64,000 nt of DNA, from the NCBI RefSeq assembly GCF_001969385.1, contig NZ_CP014796.1, positions 3,737,501-3,801,500 on the forward strand, in the 5' to 3' direction. A program made the translations under genes and the position numbers. Within the stretch, counting starts at the first letter, position 1. Every line of letters begins with the position of its first letter. Below, piece after piece: positions 1 through 8,295 of the stretch. Below the pieces are notes generated by a model. That model saw only the letters and a list, made by a program, of their open reading frames with translations. It did not search any database and was not told where the DNA came from. This DNA is from Salipiger profundus. GTDB lineage: Bacteria; Pseudomonadota; Alphaproteobacteria; Rhodobacterales; Rhodobacteraceae.

Positions 1-591
1 ATCCTGGCCGTGGAACTGGCGCTGCACATCCGTGTCATCGGCGTGGTGCTGGTCGTGATCCCGCTGATTTCGCTGATCTGGCTACGGATGCAGGGGCGTG
101 AGGGCTTCGGTCAACGCCTGCGCGACTACGCCGTTGTCGAGATCAACTCCTACAAGCACGAGATCCTGCTGCTGATGTCGGCCGGCTATATCGGCATCAC
201 CGCCTCGGTTCTGGTGGGCCCCTGGATGCGGGCCGCGAACCTCGACCTTGCCTCGCTGCCCGCATGGGTGGTGCTGCTGACCATGCTCTGGGTCCTGCCG
301 CTGATGGGGCAGATCGGCGCGAACCCGATCCTGTCGCTGTCGCTGATCGGACCGTTGCTGCCGGCGCCCGAAGCGATCGGCATCGCCCCCTCGGCGCTGG
401 CGCTGTCGATGATCTGCGGCTGGATCCTGACCGGGATCACCTCGCCCTTCACGGCCACGACACTGCTGATCGCGCGTTTCGGCGGCATCAAGGCATGGCA
501 GGTCGGCTGGGTGTGGAACCGGGGCTTCTTCTGCGCCGCCATGGCGCTGCTGTCGGCCTGGGTCCTGCTCTACGCCTACGTCCTCACCTGA
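1..591 (+). CDS. C-terminal part of a polytopic membrane protein, 5' end outside window
   Basis: The frame is open from the first base, so the visible 196 residues are the tail of a longer protein. About six hydrophobic segments run almost to the C-terminus (near residues 11-29, 55-75, 85-105, 108-122, 130-155 and 170-193). They are separated by short loops, including a GANP motif after the third segment. An inner-membrane transporter is the likeliest identity, because half-broken NP motifs are common in ion-transporter superfamily carriers. I do not recognise the family, and the substrate cannot be read. The gene converges on the minus-strand redox cluster. Confidence 0.6.
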   Translation: MLAVELALHIRVIGVVLVVIPLISLIWLRMQGREGFGQRLRDYAVVEINSYKHEILLLMSAGYIGITASVLVGPWMRAANLDLASLPAWVVLLTMLWVLPLMGQIGANPILSLSLIGPLLPAPEAIGIAPSALALSMICGWILTGITSPFTATTLLIARFGGIKAWQVGWVWNRGFFCAAMALLSAWVLLYAYVLT

Positions 592-610
592 CTGGAAGAA
601 CGAAGAACGT

Positions 611-629
611 CGCCCCTGCGGGAGGGGCG
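611..629. terminator. Hairpin between convergent genes
   Basis: Arms CGCCCCT and AGGGGCG form a 7-bp stem around a 5-base loop in the 74-base gap between two convergent genes. No T-run follows on either strand, so this may be a weak or Rho-assisted bidirectional terminator. Confidence 0.35.
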
Positions 630-665
630 GCGTCCGATCGGCTTGGCCTGTCAGCTGCTGCGGGG

Positions 666-1610
666 TCAGTCGGCGAAGCTCAGGACCACGCGGCCGCGTG
701 CCTTGTTGGCCTCGGCCATCTCGAAGGCTGCGCGGGCATCGGTGAACGCGAAGACGCCGTCAGGGGCGACACGCCCCTTGAGCGTTCCCTTCGCGATATG
801 CTCGGCCACCGCTGCGACCATCTCGGGCCGCGCCATGCCGTCGAGCACCGAGACGTAGGTGCAGTTCAGGCGCGAGTCGGTGATGGGGTTGGACTTGCGA
901 AGCGAGACAGCCGTGGCACCGGGCTTGACCAGATGCGCGACGTGATCGCCGATCAGTGCCCCGTCGATCAGGCCGTCGGCTTCTCCGAACTCCGCCTTGA
1001 AGGCCTCCGAGAGCCCCTCGCTTCGTGGCAGCACGACGTCGGCGCCGAGCGACCGGACCAGATCGGCATCCGCCTCCGCCGCGTTGGTGGCGACCTTGAG
1101 ACCGGCCTGGTGCGCCAGTTGAAGCACGGAGCCGCCGAGCATGCCGGCACCGCCGGTGACGAGCAGCACCTGCCCGGCCTCGAGCGCGACCAACTCGAGC
1201 GAGAGCATCGCGGTCAGCGCGTTCATCGGCACGGTCGCCGCGGTCACCAGGTCGGTGCCCTCGGGCACTTCGGCCACCTGCCCCGCCGGCACGCAGACAT
1301 ACTCTGTGTGCGCGCCGCCCTCCGGGCGGCGCGGGTTGGTGACACCGATCACCGGAAGTCTGGCCGCCAGCTCCACGCCCTCGCCGCAGGCGTGAACATG
1401 GCCCGAGAATTCCATGCCCGCAATGTAGGGCGGCTGAAGCTCGGTCATCAACGCGGCCTGCTTGCCGTCGCGCATCAACAGATCGGTCGGATTGACCGGC
1501 GCGGCGGTCACCTTGACGACCACTTCGCCGGCACCGGGGACCGGGATGTCGCGGTCGATGACCTCGAGCACCGAGGAGTCCCCGAATTCGTTGAAGGCTA
1601 CGCTTTTCAT
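666..1610 (-). CDS. Zinc-independent MDR-family quinone oxidoreductase / NADPH reductase
   Basis: This 314-residue medium-chain reductase probably reduces an enone or quinone with NADPH in the cytoplasm. The N-terminal GroES-like fold contains the NPTDLLMRDG segment typical of the quinone-oxidoreductase branch. The Rossmann fold starts near residue 149 with GGAGMLGG. The Cys/His zinc-ligand pattern of alcohol dehydrogenases is absent. I chose the internal ATG because an AGGAGAG ribosome site lies 6 bases upstream; the longer frame begins in intergenic-looking sequence. It is the last gene of a five-gene minus-strand cluster with two SDRs, an ene-reductase and a PrpD-like protein, which suggests stepwise redox processing of an unsaturated cyclic or carbonyl substrate. 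The substrate is unknown. Confidence 0.8.
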   Translation of the reverse strand: MKSVAFNEFGDSSVLEVIDRDIPVPGAGEVVVKVTAAPVNPTDLLMRDGKQAALMTELQPPYIAGMEFSGHVHACGEGVELAARLPVIGVTNPRRPEGGAHTEYVCVPAGQVAEVPEGTDLVTAATVPMNALTAMLSLELVALEAGQVLLVTGGAGMLGGSVLQLAHQAGLKVATNAAEADADLVRSLGADVVLPRSEGLSEAFKAEFGEADGLIDGALIGDHVAHLVKPGATAVSLRKSNPITDSRLNCTYVSVLDGMARPEMVAAVAEHIAKGTLKGRVAPDGVFAFTDARAAFEMAEANKARGRVVLSFAD

Positions 1611-1709
1611 ATGTCTCTCCTGCTGCCGGGTTGGCGTTTTGTCAGGTGTATGGGCCACGACGCGGCCGGACAACGCGCGGTGTCCGGCCATAGGCGCGCC
1701 CTTGGTGTC

Positions 1710-2435
1710 TCAGTGGAACGAGCGCCCGCCATCCACGGCGAGGGCGGCGCCGGTGACGTAGCTCGACGCCGGGCTGCTGAGCCAGAGGATCGACTCGGCG
1801 ATCTCCGTCGGGTCGGCCGGCCGGCCGAGCGCGTAGTTTCCGCTGTTCTGCATGTAGGGCGCCCCCATCGGAGTATCGACAAGGCCGGGGCACACGCTGT
1901 TGACGCGGATCGCCGGCGCAAGCTCGGCGGCGAGCGACCGGCTGACGGCCACCACCGCGCCCTTCGATGCGGCATAGCTCGACAGGCCCGGCGCGTTCGG
2001 CAGCAGCCCCTGCGCCGACGCGATGTTGACCACGGTCGCGGCCTCGGCCTTCTGGAGATGCGGCAGGCAAGCCCGGATCACCAGGTAGGTGCCGTCGAGG
2101 TTCACGTCGATCTGCTTGCGCCACGCATCGACCGGCATGTCGAGCAGCTTGCCGGTGAGCATGATCCCGGCGGCGTTGACGACACCGTCGATGCCGCCCA
2201 TGGCCTCGGCCACCTCGCCGACGGCGGTCTCGACCGAGCGCTCGTCGGTCACGTCGACGCCGGCGGACGCCCCGGAATTCTCTCCGAGCGTGGCCGCGGC
2301 CCCCGTGGCGTCCAGGTCGAGCAGCCCCACCGAGGCGCCCTCGGACATGAACAGCTCCGCAACGGCCTTTCCGATCCCAGAGGCTGCCCCGGTGATCACG
2401 ATCTTCCGGCCCGCGAGCCGTTTTCCTTCGGTCAT
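1710..2435 (-). CDS. SDR-family oxidoreductase
   Basis: A classical short-chain dehydrogenase of 241 residues, probably an NAD(P)-dependent alcohol/ketone oxidoreductase. The cofactor motif GAASGIG lies near residue 16, NAAG near 86, and the catalytic YAASK near 151. The PGLVDTPM segment after the active site is typical. The acidic DLD at the end of the second beta strand suggests NAD preference. It sits 25 bases after another SDR in the same minus-strand operon, so the pair may act on successive carbinols or on different stereoisomers. The substrate cannot be inferred. Confidence 0.85.
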   Translation of the reverse strand: MTEGKRLAGRKIVITGAASGIGKAVAELFMSEGASVGLLDLDATGAAATLGENSGASAGVDVTDERSVETAVGEVAEAMGGIDGVVNAAGIMLTGKLLDMPVDAWRKQIDVNLDGTYLVIRACLPHLQKAEAATVVNIASAQGLLPNAPGLSSYAASKGAVVAVSRSLAAELAPAIRVNSVCPGLVDTPMGAPYMQNSGNYALGRPADPTEIAESILWLSSPASSYVTGAALAVDGGRSFH

Positions 2436-2460
2436 TTTTGCTCCTCCCGTCGTGCCCGGC

Positions 2461-3252
2461 TCAGCTGCCGAGCGATTTCTTCATCTGCTGGCGCATGAAA
2501 GTGGTCGATCCGGCGCTGTAGCCGCCGTCGATCGCGATCTCGGCGCCGGTAATGAAACTGCTCTCGTCGGACGAAAGGAAGAGCACCAGGTCGGCGCATT
2601 CCGTCGGCGTCCCCGCCCGTTCCATCGGAATGCTGGCGCGCAGCGACTGCGCCAATGCGGGCGAGGCGCTGGAAAACAGCGCGGTGCCCTCGATCTGGCC
2701 CGGGTGGATCGAGTTCACCCGGATGCCCCAGGGCGCGAATTCCACCGAGGCCGTCTTCGACAACCCGCGCAGCCCCCATTTGCTGGCCGTGTAGGCGGCG
2801 TCGTAGTGGGCCATCAGACCCGCCGCCGAGGACACGTTGACGATCGCGCCACCGCCGCTGTCCCGCATCAGCGGCGCGGCCAGCTTCATGCCCAGCATCG
2901 GTCCGGTCAGGTTGATCGCCATCGCCTTTTCCCAGGCACCGAGCGAGGTTTCCTCGATCGTCGTGCGGGGAACGATGCCCGCGTTGTTGACGAGGATGTT
3001 GAGCCCGCCAAAACGGTCTCGGGCGAGCGCGATGGCCGCCTGCCAGTCCGCCTCGCTTCCGGCGTCGTGGCGGCACCACGCGGCCTTCCCGCCCGCTTCG
3101 GTGATCGTGTCGACGACCTTCTGTCCGTTCGCTTCGTCGATGTCGGTCACGACGACCGAGGCGCCCTCGGCCGCGAACCGTCGCGCTTCTTCCGCGCCCT
3201 GCCCGTTCGCCGCGCCCGTGATCAGCGCGACCTTGCCTGCAAACCTGCTCAT
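2461..3252 (-). CDS. SDR-family oxidoreductase
   Basis: A 263-residue classical SDR with cofactor motif TGAANGQG near residue 13, NNAG near 89 and catalytic YTASK near 155. The tail GAEIAIDGGYSAG matches the conserved C-terminal DGG block of the family. An Asp at the end of beta-2 (VVTDID) points to NAD. The gene begins 12 bases after the ene-reductase gene ends and is followed by a second SDR, so translation is probably coupled. Its role is oxidation or reduction of a hydroxyl or keto group in the same pathway; the substrate is unknown. Confidence 0.85.
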   Translation of the reverse strand: MSRFAGKVALITGAANGQGAEEARRFAAEGASVVVTDIDEANGQKVVDTITEAGGKAAWCRHDAGSEADWQAAIALARDRFGGLNILVNNAGIVPRTTIEETSLGAWEKAMAINLTGPMLGMKLAAPLMRDSGGGAIVNVSSAAGLMAHYDAAYTASKWGLRGLSKTASVEFAPWGIRVNSIHPGQIEGTALFSSASPALAQSLRASIPMERAGTPTECADLVLFLSSDESSFITGAEIAIDGGYSAGSTTFMRQQMKKSLGS

Positions 3253-3264
3253 TGTGCTTTCCCT

Positions 3265-4431
3265 TCAGGCCGACTCGCGTTCCGCTGCGGCCATTTCTTC
3301 CTCGTAGGTGCGGATGATGCTCTCGCGCTTCTCCAGCCACCAGCCGATGCCGGGCTGCCAGTGCGCGTAGCTCCGGGCCGGATCGAGCTCGGTAAGCGCC
3401 ATGTCCGGCCAGTTGGGGTTGTTCAGGCATTCGCGACCGATGGCGATGATGTCCGCCTGCCCGGCTTCGAGCGCATCCTCGGCCTGCTGCGGCTTGAAGA
3501 TCAGGCCGACGCCGACGGTCGGCAGCCCCGAGCTCTCGCGCACCGCCTGGCTCAGCGGAAGCTGGAAGCCGGGGAAACGGGCGAGCCGGTTCATCGTCGC
3601 CGCACCACCGATGCCGCCTGATGAGCAGTCGATGGCGTCCACGCCGATCTCGCGCAGGCGTTGGCCGTAGATCACCGATTCCTCCAGCGTCCAGCCCTCG
3701 TCGACACCGTCGACCGCGCTGATCCGCACGAGCAGCGGCTTGTCCTCCGGGATCACCGCGCGCACGGCCGAGATCACCTCGAGCGGGAAGCGCATGCGGT
3801 TCTCCAGCTCACCGCCGTATGCATCGTTGCGGCGGTTTGCGATCGGCGACAGGAACTGGTTCAGCAGGTAGCCATGCGCCGAATGCACCTCGATGATGTC
3901 GAAGCCGGCGTCGACCGCGCGCTTCGCGGCGTCCACCCACATCTGAACGATGCGCGGCAGATCCTCGGCCGAAAGCTCGGCGGGCACCGGCTTGCCCTCG
4001 CCCACGGCCACCGGGCTGGGGCCGACTGCCTGCCAGGGGTGTTCGCCGCGCAGCTCGATGTCCTCTTCGGTCAGCGGCGCACCGCCGTGCCACGGCCGGC
4101 GCGCGCTGGACTTGCGGCCGGCGTGCTGAAGCTGGATCGCGGCGACCGATCCCTGCGCCTTGATGAACCCCGCGATGCGCCCCAGCGCCTCCGCCTGCTC
4201 GTCGGTCCAGATTCCGAGGTCGGCGTAGCTGTGGCGCCCCACCGGGTCGATGGAGGTCGCCTCGAGCATAACCATGCCGGCACCGCCCATGGCGAGCCGG
4301 CCGTAGTGTGCGAAATGCCAGTCCGTGGCAACGCCGTCTCCGGAGGTGCCATAGGTGCACATGGGCGAGACCATGACGCGGTTCGGCAGCGTGACGCCGC
4401 GGAGGCTCAGGGATTGGGCAAGCTTGGACAT
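3265..4431 (-). CDS. Old Yellow Enzyme, YqjM-type NADH:flavin oxidoreductase
   Basis: A 388-residue FMN-dependent ene-reductase barrel that reduces the C=C bond of an alpha,beta-unsaturated carbonyl. The N-terminal RVMVSPMCTY carries the Cys of the YqjM (thermophilic-like) class. VHSAHGYLLNQFLSP near residue 175 holds the substrate-binding His pair, and NRRNDAYGG follows. A late GREC segment contributes phosphate binding. I chose the ATG preceded by a GGAAAGG stretch; the longer frame upstream is arginine-rich shadow. The gene lies between the PrpD-like gene (32 bases upstream) and the SDRs, consistent with reductive processing of an enone intermediate. Confidence 0.88.
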   Translation of the reverse strand: MSKLAQSLSLRGVTLPNRVMVSPMCTYGTSGDGVATDWHFAHYGRLAMGGAGMVMLEATSIDPVGRHSYADLGIWTDEQAEALGRIAGFIKAQGSVAAIQLQHAGRKSSARRPWHGGAPLTEEDIELRGEHPWQAVGPSPVAVGEGKPVPAELSAEDLPRIVQMWVDAAKRAVDAGFDIIEVHSAHGYLLNQFLSPIANRRNDAYGGELENRMRFPLEVISAVRAVIPEDKPLLVRISAVDGVDEGWTLEESVIYGQRLREIGVDAIDCSSGGIGGAATMNRLARFPGFQLPLSQAVRESSGLPTVGVGLIFKPQQAEDALEAGQADIIAIGRECLNNPNWPDMALTELDPARSYAHWQPGIGWWLEKRESIIRTYEEEMAAAERESA

Positions 4432-4463
4432 GTCTTCGGCCTTTCCTTTGGGTTCGGGCGCGC

Positions 4464-5861
4464 TCACGCGCAGGCGGGCGCGCGGGTCAGCACGCGCAGG
4501 ATTTCGGTGGCGTCGCTCATCCCATCGAGGTCTTGGGCCATCTCCGCGACGCGGGTGACGGTAGCGGGATCGGGCGGCGTGTGGGCGACGGCGCAGCACT
4601 CGCGGAACTTCGCGATCACGCCATCCCAGCCAAGAGGTGCGTCGGCGTTTCCCGGCACGCGGGTGCCGGTGGCGGTAAAGCTGCGGCCGTCATCGAGAGT
4701 GATCTCGACCCGGCCCGGAGGCATCTCCATCGTCCAGTCGAGATCGGGGTCGGCGACCGGCTCGATCTTCCCTGCCAGCGCCCGGACGTCGGGGTCGCGC
4801 AGCCCGTCGGGGCTGAAATTCGCGACGCTCAGGCCGCCCCGCAGGATCGCCGCGGCGACCAGGAACGGCATGGCGAACTTGGCGTCCACCAGCGTCTCGG
4901 GGGCGCGACGCTTGTCCAGCGGCTCGCAGCCCAGCATGTGGAAATCCCCCACGAACAGGCGGATGCGCGCGATCTGCGCGGGCACCAGCGCGTTCTGCGC
5001 CATGATGTCGATGGCGGCCTTCATGTGGCTGTGCGACGTGCCGACCGCCGGCCAGCGCTTGTAAAGGGTGGCCGCCCCCATGAACTCGGCGCCGAGGCCG
5101 GCGAGTATTCCCTCGCGGTCGTGGCCGGCGAAATAGGTGGGGAGCACCCCGTTGTGCCCCTCGAACAGTGTCTCGAGGCCGCTTGCCCCCTGCTCGGCCA
5201 GCAGCGCGGCCAGCACTGCGCCCTTGGCTGAAAAGCCCGCGTAGACCGCGCGCAGGTCGCTGCCGGTGCCCGAGACCAGCTCCATCACCCCGGCCGAGGA
5301 CTGGCTGGCGGCGGCAAACGCGGCCAGCATCTTCGCCTGGTCGAACCCCATCACCCGACCGCAGGCGGCGGTGGCACCGTAGATTGCCAGCACGGTCGAA
5401 AGGTTCCAGTCCTTCTTCCATGCCACGTTGCGGCGCAGCCGGGCAAAGATGTCCTGACCGATGGCAATGGCCGTGATCAGTGCGTCGCCGGATACGCCCC
5501 CCTGCCGCTCGGCCACGGCCAGCACGGCGGGCACGATGGAGGACGAGCAATGCTGACCCCACGGTGTCTGGTCATCGTAGTCCAGGCAATGCGCCAGCGC
5601 GCCGTTGTTCATCGCCGCCATCATCGCCGGGGCGCGACCGCCGAAGCCGAGCAACGTGCAATCGGGCTTGCCGCCATGCTCGGTCACGATGGCGTTCATG
5701 CCCCGCGCCGCCGGTTCCAGCCCGGATGCGGCCAGGCAGACACCGAGCGTGTCGAGCAGGCTCATCCGGGCCTTCTCGGCTGCAGCGTCCGGAATGGCGG
5801 CGCGGGGTGTGGTCACGGCGAACTCGGCGAGCGCCAGTGACAGGTCGCGGGGCTTGGTCAT
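4464..5861 (-). CDS. MmgE/PrpD-family protein
   Basis: A 465-residue member of the MmgE/PrpD fold, the family of 2-methylcitrate dehydratase and of several lyases and epimerases acting on polycarboxylates. Typical blocks are visible: LLDTLGVCLAA near residue 34, NGALAHCLDYDD near 82, and KRWPAVGTSHSHMKA near 280. It is first in the minus-strand redox operon, with a strong GGAGGAG site before the ATG. A second family member lies at 47604-49049 beside a TRAP system. The genes normally flanking prpD in propionate catabolism (methylcitrate synthase, methylisocitrate lyase) are absent, so I do not assign PrpD function; a dehydratase or lyase on another acid is more likely. Confidence 0.8.
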   Translation of the reverse strand: MTKPRDLSLALAEFAVTTPRAAIPDAAAEKARMSLLDTLGVCLAASGLEPAARGMNAIVTEHGGKPDCTLLGFGGRAPAMMAAMNNGALAHCLDYDDQTPWGQHCSSSIVPAVLAVAERQGGVSGDALITAIAIGQDIFARLRRNVAWKKDWNLSTVLAIYGATAACGRVMGFDQAKMLAAFAAASQSSAGVMELVSGTGSDLRAVYAGFSAKGAVLAALLAEQGASGLETLFEGHNGVLPTYFAGHDREGILAGLGAEFMGAATLYKRWPAVGTSHSHMKAAIDIMAQNALVPAQIARIRLFVGDFHMLGCEPLDKRRAPETLVDAKFAMPFLVAAAILRGGLSVANFSPDGLRDPDVRALAGKIEPVADPDLDWTMEMPPGRVEITLDDGRSFTATGTRVPGNADAPLGWDGVIAKFRECCAVAHTPPDPATVTRVAEMAQDLDGMSDATEILRVLTRAPACA

Positions 5862-5977
5862 GTCATCTCCTCCGGGGGCATGCCCGGCGTGGCCGGTCCT
5901 CCGCATGCTCCCATGGCGCGTCCTGCGCGCCGGGAGAAAGCCTACCGGGCCGACGCTCCCCTGCAACGTGCCTGCCG

Positions 5978-5994
5978 CCTTGAGCCGCCATAGG
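5978..5994. promoter_or_regulatory. LysR-type box variant
   Basis: CCTTGA-N5-CATAGG is a degenerate copy of the CCTWTG-N5-CAWAGG dyad seen in several promoters of this window. It forms a tandem pair with the site at 6019-6035. Confidence 0.35.
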
Positions 5995-6018
5995 GTCGGG
6001 GGCCGACAAGAGGGGGCG

Positions 6019-6035
6019 GCTCTGGACGCCATAGC
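6019..6035. promoter_or_regulatory. LysR-type box variant
   Basis: GCTCTG-N5-CATAGC keeps the 6-5-6 geometry with imperfect arms. It lies about 59 bases upstream of a weak TACGCT -10 candidate for the TRAP binding-protein gene. Confidence 0.3.
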
Positions 6036-6279
6036 CTGCGGCGATGCTCCGTCGCGGACGCTTTCTGAAATCCATCGTTGCGGCTTACGCTTTGGACGCG
6101 AGTGACGGCTGGCCCGTCCCGCCGCGGCACATTCGGCCCGCGCCCGACGTCGGAGGAGGACGAACGGCGAGACGGCCCGTGCGTGGCAGGACACCGGATC
6201 GAGTGGAGACGACCCCGCCTGCCATACCGCTTGCAAGGGGCTGTCCCATTACGGGGCGGCGATCAGGGAGGAGACGACA

Positions 6280-7410
6280 ATGAACACCCTAAAGGGCCTG
6301 CTCATGGCAGGCGTGCTGGCGCTTCCCGGCGCGGCCATGGCCGAGACCTACCGCGCCTCGTCCTGGCTGCCGGACAACGAGTCCACTGTGGTGGTGATGC
6401 GCTGGTTCACCGACCAGCTGGAACAGAAGACCGACGGCGACATCACGTTCGAGGTGTTTTCCTCGGGTGCGCTGATGCCGCCGAAGTCGCATCTGACCGG
6501 CATCGGCGACGGCGTGGTGCAGCTGGGCTTCCACACCTCGGGCTACACGCCCTCGGACGTGCCGATCGCCAATGCGCTGGCGGGTTTCGGCTTCATCTCG
6601 TCCGACCCTGTGACCATCGGGGCGGCCTGGACCGATTTCGTCATGCACGACGACGCACAGAAGGAAGAATTCCTCGAGCACGGCGTGGTGCCCATGGGCG
6701 GCTTCTCGACGCCGACCTATCCGATCATCTGCAACACCAAGGAGCCGATCACCGAGCTGTCGCAGATGGAAGGGCTCAAGGTCCGCTCGCTCGGGCTGAT
6801 CGGCAAGCTCGTCTCGGACCTCGGCGGCGTAGCGGTGAACATTCCCGCCCCCGAGATCTACCAGGCGCTGCAGACCGGTCAGATCGACTGCGCCGGCATC
6901 TTCCCGTCCTACCTGACGGTCGACAACAGCCTTGCCGAGGTCGCCAAGTTCAGCACCGACATGAAATGGACCGGCAGCTACAACTCGCCGCTCTTCCTCA
7001 TCAACCGGGAGTTCTGGTCCGATCTCGACACCGAGGACCGCGCCACCGTCTTCGAACTGGCTGCCCGCGCGCAGGCGCGGCTGCAGATCCTCTACGAGGA
7101 CCAGCAGCAGCTTTCCTTCGACCAGGCGGTTGCCGAACACGGCCATACCGTCGTTCAGCCCGGTGAAAGCATCCAGACCGCGGTTACCGAGTGGGTCGAG
7201 AACGGCGTCGGCGACATGGCCGGCGTCGCACGCGACACCTACGGCATCGAGGACCCCGAGGCGCTCTTTGCCCGCTTCCAGCCCTACGTCACCAAGTGGG
7301 AGGAGCTGATCGGCGGCATGGACGACAAGTTCGACGAGGATGCCCTCACGGCGATGCTTATGGACAACATCTACAACACGCTCGATCCGGCCGAATACGC
7401 CGTCGAGTGA
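6280..7410 (+). CDS. TRAP transporter solute-binding protein, DctP family (orphan)
   Basis: A 376-residue periplasmic binding protein of a TRAP importer, probably for an organic acid. A signal peptide ends at AMA/ET near residue 21. The family core NIPAPEIYQALQTGQIDCAG lies near residue 188, preceded by the KVRSLG segment where DctP proteins carry the carboxylate-binding Arg. No DctQ or DctM gene is adjacent; an SDR and an alcohol dehydrogenase follow instead. The protein closely resembles the binding protein at 59453, which does have membrane partners, so it may share that membrane complex. A GC-rich hairpin follows the stop codon. Confidence 0.92.
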   Translation: MNTLKGLLMAGVLALPGAAMAETYRASSWLPDNESTVVVMRWFTDQLEQKTDGDITFEVFSSGALMPPKSHLTGIGDGVVQLGFHTSGYTPSDVPIANALAGFGFISSDPVTIGAAWTDFVMHDDAQKEEFLEHGVVPMGGFSTPTYPIICNTKEPITELSQMEGLKVRSLGLIGKLVSDLGGVAVNIPAPEIYQALQTGQIDCAGIFPSYLTVDNSLAEVAKFSTDMKWTGSYNSPLFLINREFWSDLDTEDRATVFELAARAQARLQILYEDQQQLSFDQAVAEHGHTVVQPGESIQTAVTEWVENGVGDMAGVARDTYGIEDPEALFARFQPYVTKWEELIGGMDDKFDEDALTAMLMDNIYNTLDPAEYAVE

Positions 7411-7417
7411 CCGAGAT

Positions 7418-7442
7418 CCCCCGGGCCATCCCGGCCCGGGGG
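7418..7442. terminator. GC-rich hairpin after TRAP binding-protein gene
   Basis: A perfect 10-bp stem (CCCCCGGGCC / GGCCCGGGGG, 5-base loop) lies between the binding-protein stop and the next start. There is no T-run, so it more likely stabilises or attenuates the mRNA than terminates it fully. Confidence 0.5.
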
Positions 7443-7462
7443 TGCAGACCAAGGAGACCAAA

Positions 7463-8230
7463 GTGAGCAAGCTTGCAGGACGCAGTTACATCGTCACCGG
7501 CGCCGGAAGCGGCATCGGTGCCGCCACCGTCGCCCGCCTGATCGAGGATGGCGCCAACGTGGTGGCCGTCGACCTGGATGCCGACGCGGCACAGAAGACG
7601 CTGGACGACCTCGGAGTCGACAAGGGCCGGGCGATTGCCGTCGGGGTCGACGTGTCGGACGAGTCGAAGGTCGACGAGATGACCGCGCAGGGGGTTGCCA
7701 CCTTCGGCGGGCTCGACGGTGTCGTGAACTGCGCCGGCGTGCGCGGTGTCGGCAACATCCTCGACACCGAGCACGGTGTCTGGGACCTCAACATGGACGT
7801 GAACATCGAGGGCTCGTTCAACACCAGCCAGGCGTTCTGCCGCTACGCCCGCGAACACAACCGCCCCGGTTCGATCGTCAATATCTCGTCCCAGGCAGGT
7901 GTCGAGGCCGTTCCGAACCGCCTCGCCTATGTCACCTCGAAGCACGGCGTGGTGGGTCTGACGCGTGGCGTGGCCATCGAGATGGCGCAGCACGGCATCC
8001 GCTGCAACGGCATCGCGCCGGGCATGATCGCCACGGCGATGACAGCCGGCATGCGCGCCGATCCCGAGAATCTCGAGAAGATCCGCAAGGCCCATCCCAT
8101 CGGCCGCGAGGGTCAGCCCGAGGAGATCGCCGCGGTGATTTCCTTCCTGCTCAGTGACGATGCGAGCTACGTCACCGGCATCATGATGCCCGTGGACGGC
8201 GGCATCACCGCAGGCGCCGCCTCGTTCTGA
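7463..8230 (+). CDS. SDR-family oxidoreductase (GTG start)
   Basis: A 255-residue classical SDR. TGAGSGIG lies near residue 11, a DLD acidic turn suggests NAD, NCAG lies near 87, and catalytic YVTSK near 152. PGMIATAM and the late DGG block are also present. I chose the GTG because AAGGAGACC precedes it by a few bases and the protein then begins at the first beta strand; the ATG far upstream would extend into the intergenic hairpin. It lies between a TRAP binding protein and a zinc alcohol dehydrogenase on the same strand, so it probably oxidises the imported substrate or a product. The substrate is unknown. Confidence 0.85.
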   Translation: MSKLAGRSYIVTGAGSGIGAATVARLIEDGANVVAVDLDADAAQKTLDDLGVDKGRAIAVGVDVSDESKVDEMTAQGVATFGGLDGVVNCAGVRGVGNILDTEHGVWDLNMDVNIEGSFNTSQAFCRYAREHNRPGSIVNISSQAGVEAVPNRLAYVTSKHGVVGLTRGVAIEMAQHGIRCNGIAPGMIATAMTAGMRADPENLEKIRKAHPIGREGQPEEIAAVISFLLSDDASYVTGIMMPVDGGITAGAASF

Positions 8231-8246
8231 GGCCAGCCCTGCACCT

Positions 8247-8272
8247 GCCCCGGCCGCGCGGACGGCCGGGGC
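8247..8272. terminator. Intercistronic hairpin
   Basis: A perfect 10-bp stem (GCCCCGGCCG / CGGCCGGGGC, 6-base loop) between the SDR and alcohol dehydrogenase genes. It has no T-run and is probably a processing or attenuation element. Confidence 0.45.
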
Positions 8273-8295
8273 CCAATGCTATCCGGAGACATGCC

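Larger units (their letters stand above)
5862..6279. other. 418-base divergent promoter region
   Basis: This gap separates the minus-strand PrpD operon from the plus-strand TRAP binding-protein gene. I see no convincing gene in it. Two LysR-like dyads lie at 5978-5994 and 6019-6035, with centres 41 bases apart (about four helical turns). Weak TTTCTG and TACGCT hexamers near 6062 and 6086 could be a plus-strand promoter. Confidence 0.5.

Noticed and set aside
4464..5861. 2-methylcitrate dehydratase (prpD) of propionate catabolism
   Set aside because: Methylcitrate synthase and methylisocitrate lyase genes are not nearby for either PrpD-like gene, so only the family is assigned.
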